From positions 15,049,663 through 15,113,662 of the forward strand of contig CM017563.1 of NCBI GenBank assembly GCA_007844125.1: a stretch of 64,000 nucleotides of DNA, written 5' to 3'. A program made the translations under genes and the position numbers. The notes under the pieces are model-generated. The model had not been told where the DNA came from. It searched no databases and saw only the letters and a list, made by a program, of their open reading frames with translations. This document shows positions 1 to 12,739 of this stretch, one piece after another. Source of the DNA: Sinonovacula constricta (taxonomy: Eukaryota > Mollusca > Bivalvia > Cardiida > Solecurtidae). The number at the start of each line of letters is the position of its first letter. Position 1 is the first letter of the stretch.

Positions 1-186
1 GTTTGTTTACAAACACTGCTTCGAACTATCAAAACCAACAACTCGGGTTTATTCGTGGGAACTCTGATTCGAATCACTGATGCGCATGACGTCTTCTCTT
101 TGTGCGGTAAATACACATAAAATGGAATTGTCAAGCCAAGTTTAGTCAGTCTTCGCGACAGTATAACTATTTTGCTTGTTTGTTTA

Positions 187-330
187 TTGGGTTTATCGCC
201 TCACCAACAATATTTCAGTTATCTGGAGACGGTGTCTACTTAAAGCAGACATAGTGCTGCTTTTACTGTGTAAAGCATGCCGTGAAAACATGGCATACCA
301 CACCTTGTCACATTATCATGAAATCGTGAT
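187..330 (-). mobile_element. SINE body copy, partial
   Basis: Contains the family landmarks TTTCAGTTATCTGGAGAC, AGTGCTGC and GCATGCCGTGAA of the roughly 300-bp SINE described at 2,773-3,070. The tRNA-like head is absent here. Confidence 0.7.
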
Positions 331-1114
331 AAGATCCATAACAATGTAAGGAGGACAGATGAGGGAAGCGTTATAACACGAGCTGAACAACTACAGGCTA
401 CGGATAGCGGCTTTGGACGTAGTTTGATCAGGTAAGAATATTCATATTGTTAAGGCGATGGATAAATTGAAAATGAAGCTAATTTACCATTCCTTCTAAA
501 CGAAGACCGGTCGTTAGATCTTGTCGCTCGATAAGTAAACATACTACAAGCTTAAGTTAAGTCAGGAGACTAACGATGCAGAATGGAGTCCACCGATTAA
601 AAACAAACCAGGGAGTAGGGTGGGGGCATTAGAATACCGAAATATGTCGAACAATAAGGATAAGTATCGAGAAATAAAGTAATAGAAATGCATGAAGTGA
701 TGTATATTTGTAGATAACTCAATACCTCTTTATACAAAAATCTTATTCTCATATAAATGCATGTTTTCAGAGCATCATAAGCTAACGATGCTTGAAATAT
801 TCTTCGGACCAAGGACATAGATTCAGTCCTTCCTGAAGTGCAACGATTCCTCCACAAACAAATAAACTGGCTTGACCAAGATCTGCTGACCTAGTAAAAG
901 GGCAAGCTGTATTTTGCTGGTAAAGGTATTTAACTCTATTGTTTTTGCAGTTAAAAATACTTATAGGAACCTTTCTGCGTTTGAAACCTAGATCTCCAAA
1001 ATGAAAAGTAAATCTTATCTTAATTTCACACATGTCCTCTGGTTGAAACCTTGTTTAGCCACAATATACCAAAATAGGTAAAATGGTAGTGGTACGCGCC
1101 GTGGCGTTCAAGCA
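331..1114. other. No gene recognised
   Basis: A possible non-coding exon on the plus strand ends at a consensus donor near 431 (CAG followed by GTAAGAAT), with no coding support. Two overlapping minus-strand ORFs of 83-86 codons (597-1033) resemble nothing known and look like chance. Confidence 0.5.
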
Positions 1115-1225
1115 GATATAATGGTACTTCTATGACTGGTCTGCTTGGCGTTAGGATATGGTGTGATATAACTGGGTGTGATATCATGCCAGTTATCTAC
1201 AGCGTGTAAAACATAGCGCGAAAAG
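1115..1225 (+). mobile_element. SINE body fragment
   Basis: Carries TATGACTGGTCTGC, CTGGGTGTGATATCATGCC and AGTTATCTACAG of the same SINE body found at 22,140-22,346. Confidence 0.6.
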
Positions 1226-2239
1226 TAGTATATTTGCTCGTGAATCAGACATTTGCTTTATTTTCACAAAACAGTTTAAATTAACTCCATATAAATTTAC
1301 AGTAATGTATATGTATCAAATTTATGCATGCTGCAGTCTGTCTCATGTCTGTTTGGAACAATGTTTTGAAACAATGTTTGGTTTTTGTACTGTAGCATTC
1401 TTGAATGGCAGTCCAGCGTTCTACTGACTACATTTCCCAGTCCTTCTTCAAGCTAGTTTAATTATGCATTGCAACAGGAACAATGTTGATGTTAAGAAAT
1501 CAACATAACCTATGTTAAGATTTTAACAGGTTTCAATCAGAGCTTATCAATTTATTTGGATTGAAGCCAAGCTAAATGAGAGGTCAATCACCATTATTTT
1601 GGCCAGTCTTCTGAATCATATATTTCTTGTTTCTAATTATATTCTATCATAATGCAATGCTACTGGATAACTTAATAAATGTTTTCAATATCCTACTTTC
1701 TTTTTTGTTTGTACAAAACTAAATTAAAACTGCCAGTATTAAAAACTCAGGCATTTACCTGACAACTGATTAAAGGTTAACATTTTGCAATCAACTTTTC
1801 CGTTACTATATTTCTTTTACTTAATACCACTTAACATCAACTATTTAGACAATCGTATCCTTTATAATACAAAGAGAAATGCAAAACATGATATATTTTC
1901 AATTACATAAACTAAACTATATCCAGGCCCTTAAAAGAAATAAATAATTGCATTATATCATTTATACAAAATGCATACATGAAAATTGTTAAGAGCTACT
2001 ATAACAGAAATATTGTTTCGCATTAAGCCGTTGTGATATCTACATCATTAAAACAATTTGAACGTTGTAACACAATTAAAAATTATTGCAAGTAACTAAA
2101 GAAATAATATATAAAAGCCAGAAAAATATACACCAAATTATACCTTCATTAAAGTTGCTAAAAAGCAACTCTGTTACAAATGGTCATTTTTGCATTTTTA
2201 AATTTTGTTCCAAGCAACAACCAAAAATATTAAATATGA
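1226..2239. other. AT-rich sequence, nothing recognised
   Basis: No ORF, structural RNA or repeat similarity to the rest of the window was seen. Confidence 0.5.
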
Positions 2240-2397
2240 TTCCAAGGCGGTAACTGATGGTTTTTCTTTATGTGTGTTATGTCTCGTCTCTGTGTTTTTG
2301 TCACATTTGCATTTACCTTGTTTGCCTTTGTCTACTGTTAGATAAAATCTAAATATCTGTGGAAATTTTTGATAGGACCTTTTCTTATTTACCTATT
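2240..2397 (+). repeat. Left arm of a 157-bp inverted repeat
   Basis: Matches the reverse complement of 5,750-5,906 at high identity, including CCAAGGCGGTAACTGATG, ATGTCTCGTCTCTGTG and CCTTTTCTTATTTACC. With the right arm it brackets about 3.4 kb that includes a SINE and a decayed LTR element. Confidence 0.9.
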
Positions 2398-2496
2398 AGA
2401 AAACTATGTTGCCCTTTATTTTGGAAAACAGCACTGTAATGGTTTGTAACTATTTTAAGCTGCTTTAAGGTTATTAATCCGTTATAGGAATATATG

Positions 2497-2545
2497 TCGT
2501 GTGTGAGTGCGTGAGTGCGTGCGTGCGTGTGTGTCTGTGTGTGAT
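2497..2545. repeat. Imperfect GT-rich microsatellite
   Basis: GTGTGAGTGCGTGAGTGCG followed by GTGT-rich sequence. Confidence 0.8.
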
Positions 2546-2772
2546 CTTATGTGTGTCAGAATCAGTGCAGTGATTGGCGTGATAGTGGTGCAGTGTGCTT
2601 CTATGTGTTGTGTAACTAATTCAAAATTGTGTCCAAATTGTTTTATTTAAGGCATTTTGCATTTTACTGTGCAAGATAAGAGTGTCAAAATGGGTTGAAA
2701 TGTGGCATAATTTGGTAATAGTAATGTATTTCATAAACAAAAACATGCAACGCAGATGACAGAGACAAAAGT

Positions 2773-3070
2773 GTTTGTTTATTGAGTGTATTGTCCCATC
2801 TGCAGTTTGTCAGTTATCTGAAGACGTCCTATACTTGAATCAGATATAGTTCTGCCTTCCCCGTGTATAGCATGCCATGAACACTTGGCATGATACAACA
2901 CCCAGTCACATTATCCTGACACCGGGCCTATCAGTCTTATATTACCCATATATTTGCTTGAGCTTAGCAAGGCAGCTATACCACTTCTATTTTTAACGAC
3001 GTTGAAAAGTCGCGGTCGGTGATCAAACATGGGGTCTTCCGTACCAGCAGAGCCGACGCTCTATCGATAT
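2773..3070 (-). mobile_element. tRNA-derived SINE, near full length
   Basis: On the minus strand it begins with a tRNA-like head at 3,065-2,990 (GATAGAGCGTCGGCTCTG as A-box region, TGTTTGATCAC as B-box-like). A linker with GGTATAGCTGCCTTGC follows, then the body with GTGACTGGGTGT and the GCATGCTATAC-type core, ending in the CAGTTATCTGAAGAC region. At least eight partial relatives occur in the window: 187, 1115, 15600, 22140, 41966, 42625, 48228 and 56048. Confidence 0.75.
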
Positions 3071-3430
3071 TTCTCCAAAGTCATGTAGACAAAACTGTAT
3101 TATAGCTGCAAATTTTAATTATTTTGCATAAATTGTTCTACACGGAATAGGAAATGCAGATCCATTATTTAGATTGCTTAATTCAGCACTCTATAAATAT
3201 TAATTAAACTGTGTAGTTAAGATTTGTACATTGTGCTAGATTCTACAAGTAGTACTTTAGATGCATGCATAGTCTGACTTCTGAGAAGCTGGGAATGCAC
3301 TGTGGCAGAGGTTCTAATCCTAGTTGTGCTTAGCATTAGTGGTGGTGGCAAATCTGGTGTCTATGATGTGTTTTCTTTTCAATGTATCTACTACAAAGGA
3401 GATAAATATTGATTAATAACACTTACTGGT

Positions 3431-4165
3431 TGTCATATTGTTATGTTCAGTAATACACCAGCGTTTAAGGGTACGCTAGTCAGGTTATGGGTTGTTTACC
3501 GTTATGGATTTGATGACGTAGCATTCGCGTAACTGCTAGAAAGAAAAGGGATCATGCCAGAAAGTTCATTTGTTTATTTTTAACTGGGTTTCGAGAATGC
3601 TCTGTGTTTCGTCTATGTTCTAGAAATTCTTTGGGAATTATAAGAATGTGTTTGCCGATTTAAAGGAAGTTTGGATAAAGAGTTTGGATGAAAAGTTTGC
3701 TTTAGAGTTTGGAAATACTTGCAGCTTCTATATTGAATCTTTCTGTGGTGTAACTTACGTGGACTTACCATATTCTACAGTGATAAAAATATTGAAGTGT
3801 CGGATTTGGAATTATATTCATTTACATTCGTGTTTTGTTCTACCTTTGGATTATTTCAACTGTGCTTATCTACGAGGACATTCTACCAATAACTCTTCAG
3901 GATTATTCGACGTTGGATTATTAATTCGATTATTAAAAGGACACCTCCTAAAGGGACAAACTGTAAACTAACATTTATTTTGCTTTCTGAAATTTTGTCT
4001 CATTTTTTTGTTATTGTTTTATTACGCCATAGATTTAATTGTTTATTAAAATAAAACATTATTGTACTAGTTTGTTGCTGGCTTGTTCTTTCTGTTACAC
4101 CATTTCGTCGTTTAGTAAACGTGCCATTTTAAAAATAAACTTATATAGCGTCACCGGTCGTAACA
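3431..4165 (+). mobile_element. Putative 5' LTR of a Ty3/Gypsy-like element
   Basis: Placed from its right edge: GTCGTAACA ends 5 bases before a perfect primer-binding site. AAAATAAAACATT (poly(A) signal) lies near its end at about 4,050. The left edge (TGTCATATTG at 3,431) is a guess based on the TG...CA convention. No second LTR was found, so it cannot be confirmed by comparison. The 107-codon ORF at 3,648-3,971 lies inside it and is not taken as a gene. Confidence 0.45.
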
Positions 4166-4170
4166 GAACT

Positions 4171-4188
4171 TGGGGGCTCGTCCGGGAT
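4171..4188 (+). other. Proline-tRNA primer-binding site
   Basis: TGGGGGCTCGTCCGGGAT is complementary to the 3' 18 bases of tRNA-Pro including CCA. It is the same primer site used by gammaretroviruses. It sits between the LTR end and gag, as expected for a retroelement. Confidence 0.85.
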
Positions 4189-4406
4189 TTGAAACATTAA
4201 AGGATAACTCTGCTATTTTTGTGTATTTTTTTTTTTTTTTTAAATTTTTTGTGAACAAATATTTCTTCAAACCAGCAACAAGCTACCATAGCATATAATT
4301 TGGAAAACTTTGTAAAGTCGCCTACCCAGGAGGAGTCAAATTTGGCCAAAAAGTCTGATTTGCTCGACATCGCTGCTCATTATAATGTCCTGGAATTAAA
4401 GTATCC

Positions 4407-5748
4407 ATGCTAAAACAGGCTATTTGCTTCATGCTTATTCAAACTTTGATTGACGACAACATTCTTTCGACTGACTTTATGTCGTTTGTAAAGGAAGATG
4501 TGTCAGACCAGGACTTAGAATTAGAATTGCAATTAGAGAAATTAAGAATGGAAAGAGAAGAGCAAATAGAATTAGAAAGGTTAAAGTTGGAAGAAAAGAA
4601 AATGGAACGAGAAGAGAGAGAAAGAGAACGAGAAGAGAGAGAACGAGAAAGAGAGCAGGAAGAAGGAGAACGAGACAGGCAGTTTCAGTTAGAATTGAAG
4701 AAACTCGAAAGAGCCGATCAGACATCCATTCAAAATAAAGCATTTGATGTGTCAAAGAATATTAGACTTGTACCTCCATTTCAAGAAAAGAATGTTGACA
4801 AATACTTTTTACATTTTGAAAAAAGTTGCAGATAACTTGAAATGGCCAAAAGAGCACTGGACTTTACTTCTGCAAGCTGTTCTGTTAGGTAAAGCACTTG
4901 AAATCTACACACAGTTAAGCATTGAACAGTGTTCTTACTATGATCTTGTCAAAGATAACATCGTTAAAGGCTACGAACTGGTCCCTGAGGCATATAGACA
5001 AAAATTTAGGATTTGTAAAAAAAGAAACTAATCAAACACATGTTGAGTTTGCTAGAACAAAAACACAATTATGAACGATGGCGTCTAAAGGAATAGAACG
5101 AGACCATGCAAAATTACTGCAGCTTATGATTATTGAAGAGCTTTAACGCTGCATCCAACCTGACATTAAGACCTTCATTGATGAAAAGCAAGTTGAAACT
5201 TTAGATAAAGCTGCTCGTTTGGCTGATGACTACTCTTGACTCACAAAGTCTCATTTGTACCTAAACCAAACTTCACATCTACACTTAGCACTACAAGAAA
5301 TACCAATTCAAGTCCACATGCAAATGATAATTTAAAACACAATAGTAATTCTACTGGCTTTTCAAACTGTCTGGTGACTGAAATACCTTATCCAATGTAA
5401 CTTGCCAGAAAACTGTTCACCTCATTTCTGATTGTTTAAAGTTAAAGGAGAAGCAGTCTAGTGGTTGGTACAAACCAACAGACCTCACCACTTTCACTTG
5501 TGTCGAAGTTAACACTTTTGATCAGGCAACCAAACCTGATGTCTTGCCAAAGGCAAAATAGCCTTTTCATACCGTTGAGGTTTCAAAACCCAATTCTTAC
5601 TCTGTTATGGATAATTATGAGCTATTTATGTCAAATGGTTTTGTATCACTTCCAGGTGATTCTTGCCCGCCTAACCCTATTAAGATATGAAGAGACACAG
5701 GGGCGTCCCAATCTCTTATTTTGGCAGATACTCTGCCGTTTTCCGAGA
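4407..5748 (+). pseudogene. Decayed Ty3/Gypsy gag and protease
   Basis: A charged coiled coil (Glu/Arg-rich, 4,495-4,720) leads into a gag domain split over two frames: LVPPFQEKNVDKYFLHFEK in the first, then NLKWPKEHWTLLLQAVLLGK and GYELVPEAYRQKFR in the second. Further downstream come RDHAKLLQLMIIEE, AARLADDYS and finally RDTGASQSL at 5,691-5,717, the active-site motif of a retroviral-type aspartic protease. Several frameshifts and stops break the reading frame. Reverse transcriptase and integrase are absent because the copy ends where the inverted-repeat arm at 5,750 begins. Confidence 0.85.
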
Positions 5749-5749
5749 A

Positions 5750-5906
5750 TAGGTAAATAAGAAAAGGTCCTTTCAAAATTTCCACAGATATTTAAATTTT
5801 ATCTTCCTTGTAGACAAAGGCAAACAAGATAAATGTAAATGTGACAAAAACACAGAGACGAGACATAACACACAAAAAGAAAAAACATCAGTTACCGCCT
5901 TGGAAC
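5750..5906 (-). repeat. Right arm of the 157-bp inverted repeat
   Basis: Reverse complement of 2,240-2,397. Its outer end carries the palindromic motif GTTACCGCCTTGGAACGGTC, which recurs in repeats at 20.4, 35.4, 43.9 and 47.0 kb. Confidence 0.9.
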
Positions 5907-6129
5907 GGTCAACAAAATCAAGGCAGATAATCACGCCAGCATTAAAAATATCCTGCGATTTTCCTAGCATATTATGTATTTTTATTTTCATACAAATGTA
6001 GTCCAAATATTATTTGTATGTATTCGTAATATGTTTACGTATGTATTCGGTGTCAAACGGGGACAGTGTATGAATACACACCTGTTAACCGGGGACACCT
6101 ACCAAACCGTGTTATTGCTGAAATCCGTG

Positions 6130-6445
6130 CCTACAGGCCTTGAAAGATAAAATAAGTGAAATTCGCGGAAATCCCTGCATGTCCCCAATTAATCACATCG
6201 GTACGGAACATAAAATACACAGCCGATTTAGACATGGTATTTCTCATACACACGCGTCCCCCGTTTCTCCTAAAGGTCATATACACTATTACCACCAGGT
6301 CCCCGTTGATGCGTAGAGTTTTAAATATTCATACACACATATGGCAACCGTAAGACCAGCGTTTATACGTTATATTTTAAACAATCACGCACAGACGCAG
6401 AATCTGAGTAGTACTATTAATCCACTGATCAAGCACTGCTGTAAT
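6130..6445 (+). repeat. Direct repeat, copy 1 (about 300 bp)
   Basis: Shares ordered blocks with 7,285-7,577: GTGAAATTCGC, GGTATTTCTCATACACACG, TTGATGCGTAGAGTTTTAAA, ATACACACATATGGC and GAATCTGAGTAGTACTA. The short ORFs here are not conserved in frame. Confidence 0.8.
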
Positions 6446-7284
6446 ATATTAACAATAATAGCGGATGTAGAAAGGTTTGAAAATACTTTATTACTGTTTA
6501 AATTAGGAATGTCCACGGTTAACCGGATAGCCGGATATCGCACGTGTAGCCGGATAATCAATTTGCTTTCCGGTTTACCGTATAAATGCACATAACTTTG
6601 AAAAGAAATATTATCAATTGTACGACTTTGTTAATTTGGTTTCACACTCCATCATTCTGCAGTATTATATCACCGCGCACTACCACGTCTCGCCAACCCC
6701 TAACCCGCTCAATATGTTTTTAATTTTCCTAAAACCGCCCACACTCAAATTTTCGGCAAATTGCCTTAACACAAACAATTGTTCTCTTTTACATATTTGC
6801 AAACGTTCATGGATGCTGCCATATTTAAAAAAAAACAAAAACAAAAAGTTATTTTACAAAGTATATTAAAATAATATAATCTCGTATCAAACTCGTTTGC
6901 TTAGTCGAATGATGATTTTCCTTTATGGTGGCAGATGTTACTGCGCTTTGAAAGGCGCCGGGATTAAATTTTATTTTGTTCCTCTTGTGTACTCTGTTCA
7001 AAGTTGTGTATAGCATTCCATTGTGTGCATCTTCTGTTTGTCTTGTTTATTGTTTCCACACACGTACTTCTTTTTTTGGGATTGAGGTATATATATATAT
7101 ATATCTTGGGACAACTGCTTAGACAAAGGAATCACATACGTAGGTCTTTCTGCGCACGTAGACAGGTCTTTTCAAAAATAAGATAGATCTGTTCACGTTC
7201 TCAGAGATGGACTTGTGCACTGTACTGTACTGTAAAAGTAAATCGTTCAATATATAAATACGTTTGTACTACTGCAGAATTCCG

Positions 7285-7577
7285 TGCCTTGCATTGAAAG
7301 TTAACATATGTGAAATTCGCTAAAATCGCTTCATGTCTCACAATATACACAACGATTTTGGACATGATATTTCTCATACACACGTCCCCGTTTATCTTAA
7401 GTTTCTTCCATAAGGCATACACACTACTAACCACTGGGTGCCCGTTTATGCGTAGTATTTTAAACATTTATACACACATATGGCCGCTGGATGGCCCCCG
7501 TTTATACTTTATTTTTTAACAATCATACACAGAAGCGGAATCTGAGTAGTACTAGAAAACAAATTCATGATCAAAAA
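7285..7577 (+). repeat. Direct repeat, copy 2
   Basis: Diverged duplicate of 6,130-6,445 (see there), starting about 1.15 kb downstream of it. Confidence 0.8.
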
Positions 7578-8331
7578 CGAACTGCCAACGCATTGACGTT
7601 CTATAGATAAAGCTGACGTAAATTAATTTTGAAACACTTCATTACTATTTAAATTTACACATTTATAAATGAATTATATAATATCATATACATTTTATAT
7701 CTAAATTTGAAAATAAATGATAGATCAAAAAGCATTTTGTCATTTAAGCGTTGTAGTACTTTTTATTATTGACGAATATACATAGTTAACATGTACTATA
7801 CTTAAATGTTGTCTTTTTCGAAATGTGTCTATTTCACACAAAAGAAAAACTAACACAACTATGGTACTTAGAAAAGTGATTCGATAAAATCGCCTTTTAA
7901 TATTTTTCATTTACTTATTTTTCTAGCCCGCAAACTAGAATCTTTTAAATATGCAGTTATAAATGGCTAGAAGGTTGATTCCACCATAGACATAGAGTAA
8001 AGAGATCGCTATATACTCTACATAAATAGGTTGAATCCGTCGCAGCGCCATCACCGGGAGTCATAGAAAACTTTCGGTGTAAACTAAAAAAAAATAGATG
8101 GAAAGCTGGAAGCTGTGTTAACATTAAAGAAAAAAAGGTTAAATCTTGTGTTGATAGTGGTACTAGGATGTGAAATTATGACTTCCAAAGGTTTTACCAA
8201 AAAAGAGTGACGCGGACATCAATCACTCGAAAATCAGCACATCAATAGCAGCTGTCAGAAAACCTTGTTCTACTTTCGGGTTCCATTGTGATAAATAGTA
8301 ACTGTTCAGTTTACACTTCTGGATTAGATTA

Positions 8332-8335
<4 letters not shown>
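7578..8335. other. No gene recognised
   Basis: AT-rich unique sequence. No ORF or motif supports a gene. Confidence 0.5.

Positions 8336-8425
<90 letters not shown>
8336..8425. repeat. (GT)n microsatellite
   Basis: About 45 uninterrupted GT dinucleotides. The two plus-strand ORFs crossing it are repeats of Cys-Val. Confidence 0.98.
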
Positions 8426-8426
<1 letters not shown>

Positions 8427-9499
8427 ATATTGTCAAAACAACATACAACTACAAAGAAGCGTTCTGTCAATAAAAATAAACTTAAATTACAGCATCAAGC
8501 CTACATAAACAATTCAGATATTGGAGTTTATACATTTGCTCAATTTGTAATTAGTGTACTCAAATATGAAAACAAAGGGTTCCCCTGATATGAAATGTTA
8601 AAACGATATGTCAGCAATAGGTAATAAGCTCTGTCTGTCAATAAACACACATCAAGAAGACCACACCTTCAATGTTTTCAGTTGTTTCCATGATCTATTC
8701 CTCTTCCTCAAAATGTTCTGTTGACATCTAACAATTTAATAGTATTTTTTAATATTGTCTGGAAGAATTCTTGCTCCAAGATAGGTTTAAGTTCCCCTGT
8801 ACTAGTTGAACGTCTCAGAGGCACAGGCAGAGACCTCTCTGGGTCAGGGGATTCCTCACTGTTGTCTTATTCCTAAAATCAGTATAAAAAGACAATTAAG
8901 TGCATACTCGATAGGAAACAGTATACTCTAATTATACATGTGTTCAATTATTGATAGTTGATTGTGGTTCTTTTTTCTTTCCAATTTGAGATCCCTTACG
9001 CGCTTAATCTTTTTCCATCATCCGTCTTTGCACAGTCTTCCTCTTGTGTCTCCAAGCAAAGATTTAGTTACTTTATTTTAACTAAATATTATTTGGCAAT
9101 GACATATTTTTAACTAACTAGATTGTGTACGATTCACGCACTTTAAGCCTCAAACTGGTAACTCAACTGGCCTTTTTCAGCCTAATAGAATCAGTCAATT
9201 TTATTTTTAGTGTCTTACAGCATGATAAGTGCTTTCATTTTTTAAAGTATAATATAATTAATGAGTTATTGAATGTTGTTTAAACTTAAGATTTCCGATC
9301 ATATTTGGGATTAAGCAAAGGTTTATATGGAGACATGGATCAGAGGATTTTCTTCTTTTTTTCATATTAAGTCGTATCTCCTTCGCCATTTTGCTTAGAC
9401 CTTACTACTAAAACGGTATTTTATTTATTTAATTTAACTTATGAGAAACGTGTCATTTGTATAAATTTGTATAAATTCCTTTAAAAAAGTTAAGATCGC
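8426..9499. other. No gene recognised
   Basis: AT-rich, no supported feature. Confidence 0.5.
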
Positions 9500-11518
9500 A
9501 GAAAGTTAAGTAAATTGCGCTAAAAACAGACCAGTCCAGTAATAAGGAGATAGGAGGATTTTGAAGAAGGTCGTTCTTTAATAACCAAAAATATGTTTGA
9601 GAGAGCAAGAGCACACGTCTACAAATAAAACATCCAAAAATATACATGTAAATTGTTTGATGATAAATGACATGTATGATCAATATTCTATAAGAACCTA
9701 AGAACATGTGAAAAAAAACAATACTGATGAAAACAGGAAAAAAACATGACCGAATCGGGAACAGGAGTACACGATAATATAAGACACAAAATGAGGAATT
9801 AGAACATATGAGTAAGAATGCAAAGGCATACTGGAAAATGCTAAAATGCAACAAATAGGAACGAAAACGCAAGCATAAGAAGTGAAGATTTTTACATGTA
9901 TTTTAAGGCAATAAACAATCTAAGATCACAATTCTTTCATCCTGATGAAGATATCATTTATTTCAATAAGAGATATTTGAATAATGAAATTCAAATTATG
10001 TTTGCAGAATAAGATAGAGAAAATTCCCAAACAGAAATCCTGAAAGCATGCAAACAATTACACAACAATCAAGCAGTGGGGCCAGACAAATTAATCTATA
10101 AGTTCTTCATGCATTATTTAATAGTATTTTCCAGAAAAATGAAGTGAAAGTGTTAGTGAACATGTGTATTAAACAAGGAAAATTAAACGATGTAGAAAAT
10201 AAAGGGTATATCATCTAAGTCTCTCTGGCAAGATCCTAACAAGAGTTTTATGCAATAGATTGAGCATATGGGCAGAAAACTTTAATGTTTATGTAGAGGC
10301 ACGAGCCGATTTTCGCAACAATATGAGTACCATAGATAACTTATTTGTTTTAAATGTAATCGAAGGTCAGATGTTAAATACAAATAAGAAACTATACGTA
10401 ACCCTGGTTGAGTTTAGTAAGGCCTACGATCTTGTAATACGAGGTGTACTCTGGTGCAAGCTAATTAAGTATGGCGTTAGGGGTAAAATTCTTAATATAA
10501 TATAATGCATGTATATTCACTTAAGACAAGAGTAGGGGGAGGTCACGGACAGTTATATAAATGCGGGGTAGCTCAAGGTGAGTGTTTATCATCGTTTTTG
10601 TTTTCAATATACCTAAATTACTTAGAAGAAACGTAAGAACTTAGCGGTTTTGAGAGAATTAATACTGATAGGTTGAAGTTATTCGTTCTTCTAAATGTTG
10701 ACGATATTATAATATTCAAATGAAGAAAAAATACAAAATGGGCTTAATATATTAAACGGTTTTTGTATTCTATCATAACTAAATGTGAACGTTAATAAAA
10801 TAAAGTTATCGTCATTAGGAACGGTAGAGCACCTTCAAACGAAAGATTCATGTTTAACAAGGAACCCTTTGAAATAATGAAAACTTAAAATATTTGGCGA
10901 ATAGTTATATCGTCAACTGGAAGTTGGCTAGCCAGGCACTGAAGGCAATATTTAAAATGAAAAAATAAAACACTTAAAAAGTTTATAGACATCAAAGTCT
11001 GTCATCATATAAAATTCATTGATAAGCCTATCCTTCTTATACTTAATTACGGTGCTGAGATCTGGGGTAACGATGACACAATGCAAATTGAAATGATACG
11101 CTTAAAATTAGGTAAGGACATTCTTGGCATTAAGCTTGATCCACAGACTGATTTCATTTATGGAAAATTACGAATAATGCCCCGTAAACAACAAGGAACA
11201 GTAGCAATGATACGATACTGGCTAAAAATTATCACATGTAAACGAAATACATAAAACATGCATAAAATATACTATTAGAAGATACCGAAAGATTACAAGT
11301 AAAGCTAACAGGCCAGGCGTGATTAAACAGATCCTAGACAATGCAGGTTTTAGTGATGTACCAAGGTGTTGGCAGAATTATATGTAACTGAATGCAATAT
11401 TTGCTTCAGTCATTAATCATTTCCTGTTATTAGTTAATACAACCTGTGAACTGACGGGCCAATGGTCTCTTGTATGAATAAAGTATATATCTATCTATGT
11501 AATCCAAATGTCCCTCAT
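9500..11518 (+). mobile_element. Decayed non-LTR retrotransposon (reverse transcriptase part)
   Basis: Fragments of one ORF appear in order, in shifting frames: SIRSEDFYMYFKAINNL (about 9,880), FFHPDEDIIYFNKRYLNNE, ILKACKQLHNNQAVGPDK (about 10,040; the RT entry motif), LSIWAENFNVYVEA and NNMSTIDNLFVLN (10,260-10,360), YVTLVEFSKAYDLVIRG (the first catalytic RT block, with E where D is usual), KCGVAQGECLSSFLFS, and a C-terminal LNYGAEIWGNDDTMQIE (about 11,050). The 3' end has GAATAAAGTATATATC followed by a TATC microsatellite. Many stops, so inactive. The 139-codon minus ORF at 9,453-9,872 is its antisense shadow. Confidence 0.85.
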
Positions 11519-12279
<761 letters not shown>

Positions 12280-12739
12280 CATAAATTGCATATTGTAATG
12301 TTAAAACATGGTGCTAAATATTAATCATAACGAAAAGTACTTCCCATTCGTTGCAATATTTGTCTTAGTACCTTGATGTTAAAATATAATTACAAGCTTA
12401 TTTCCATTGTAGCACTATGAATTTGTTACATTTTTGATGACTGTTATACATTTATAAAACTTAGCAATATAATAACAAAAGTGTAAAAGATTAATCTACC
12501 TGAACAATAAAAAGATCATCATCACCATCATTATCTTCAACGCAATCAACGTATTTCTGCTCATCAACACCATAATCAACAACAAATTCAATAACAAGAC
12601 GACCTTTGAGTAGCCCATCATCGCGATCATTATTATTATAATCAGCATCGTTGTTGGTGTCATCACTGTCATTACGACCAGTCTCATAAGCATTATCATT
12701 ATGTCAGTCATAAAATCGGTTTATAAGATGATCAATAAT

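Noticed and set aside
3648..3971. 107-codon plus-strand ORF
   Set aside because: It lies inside the putative LTR and shows no recognisable domain.
4407..4835. Coiled-coil host gene
   Set aside because: The ORF runs into retroelement gag sequence and is followed by a protease motif. It is part of the LTR element.
9453..9872. 139-codon minus-strand hydrophobic ORF resembling a membrane protein
   Set aside because: It is antisense to the decayed LINE coding region. The hydrophobicity comes from AT-rich lysine/asparagine codons read backwards.
12496..12711. 71-codon minus-strand Met/Ile-rich ORF
   Set aside because: It is produced by ATC/ATT-rich low-complexity DNA.
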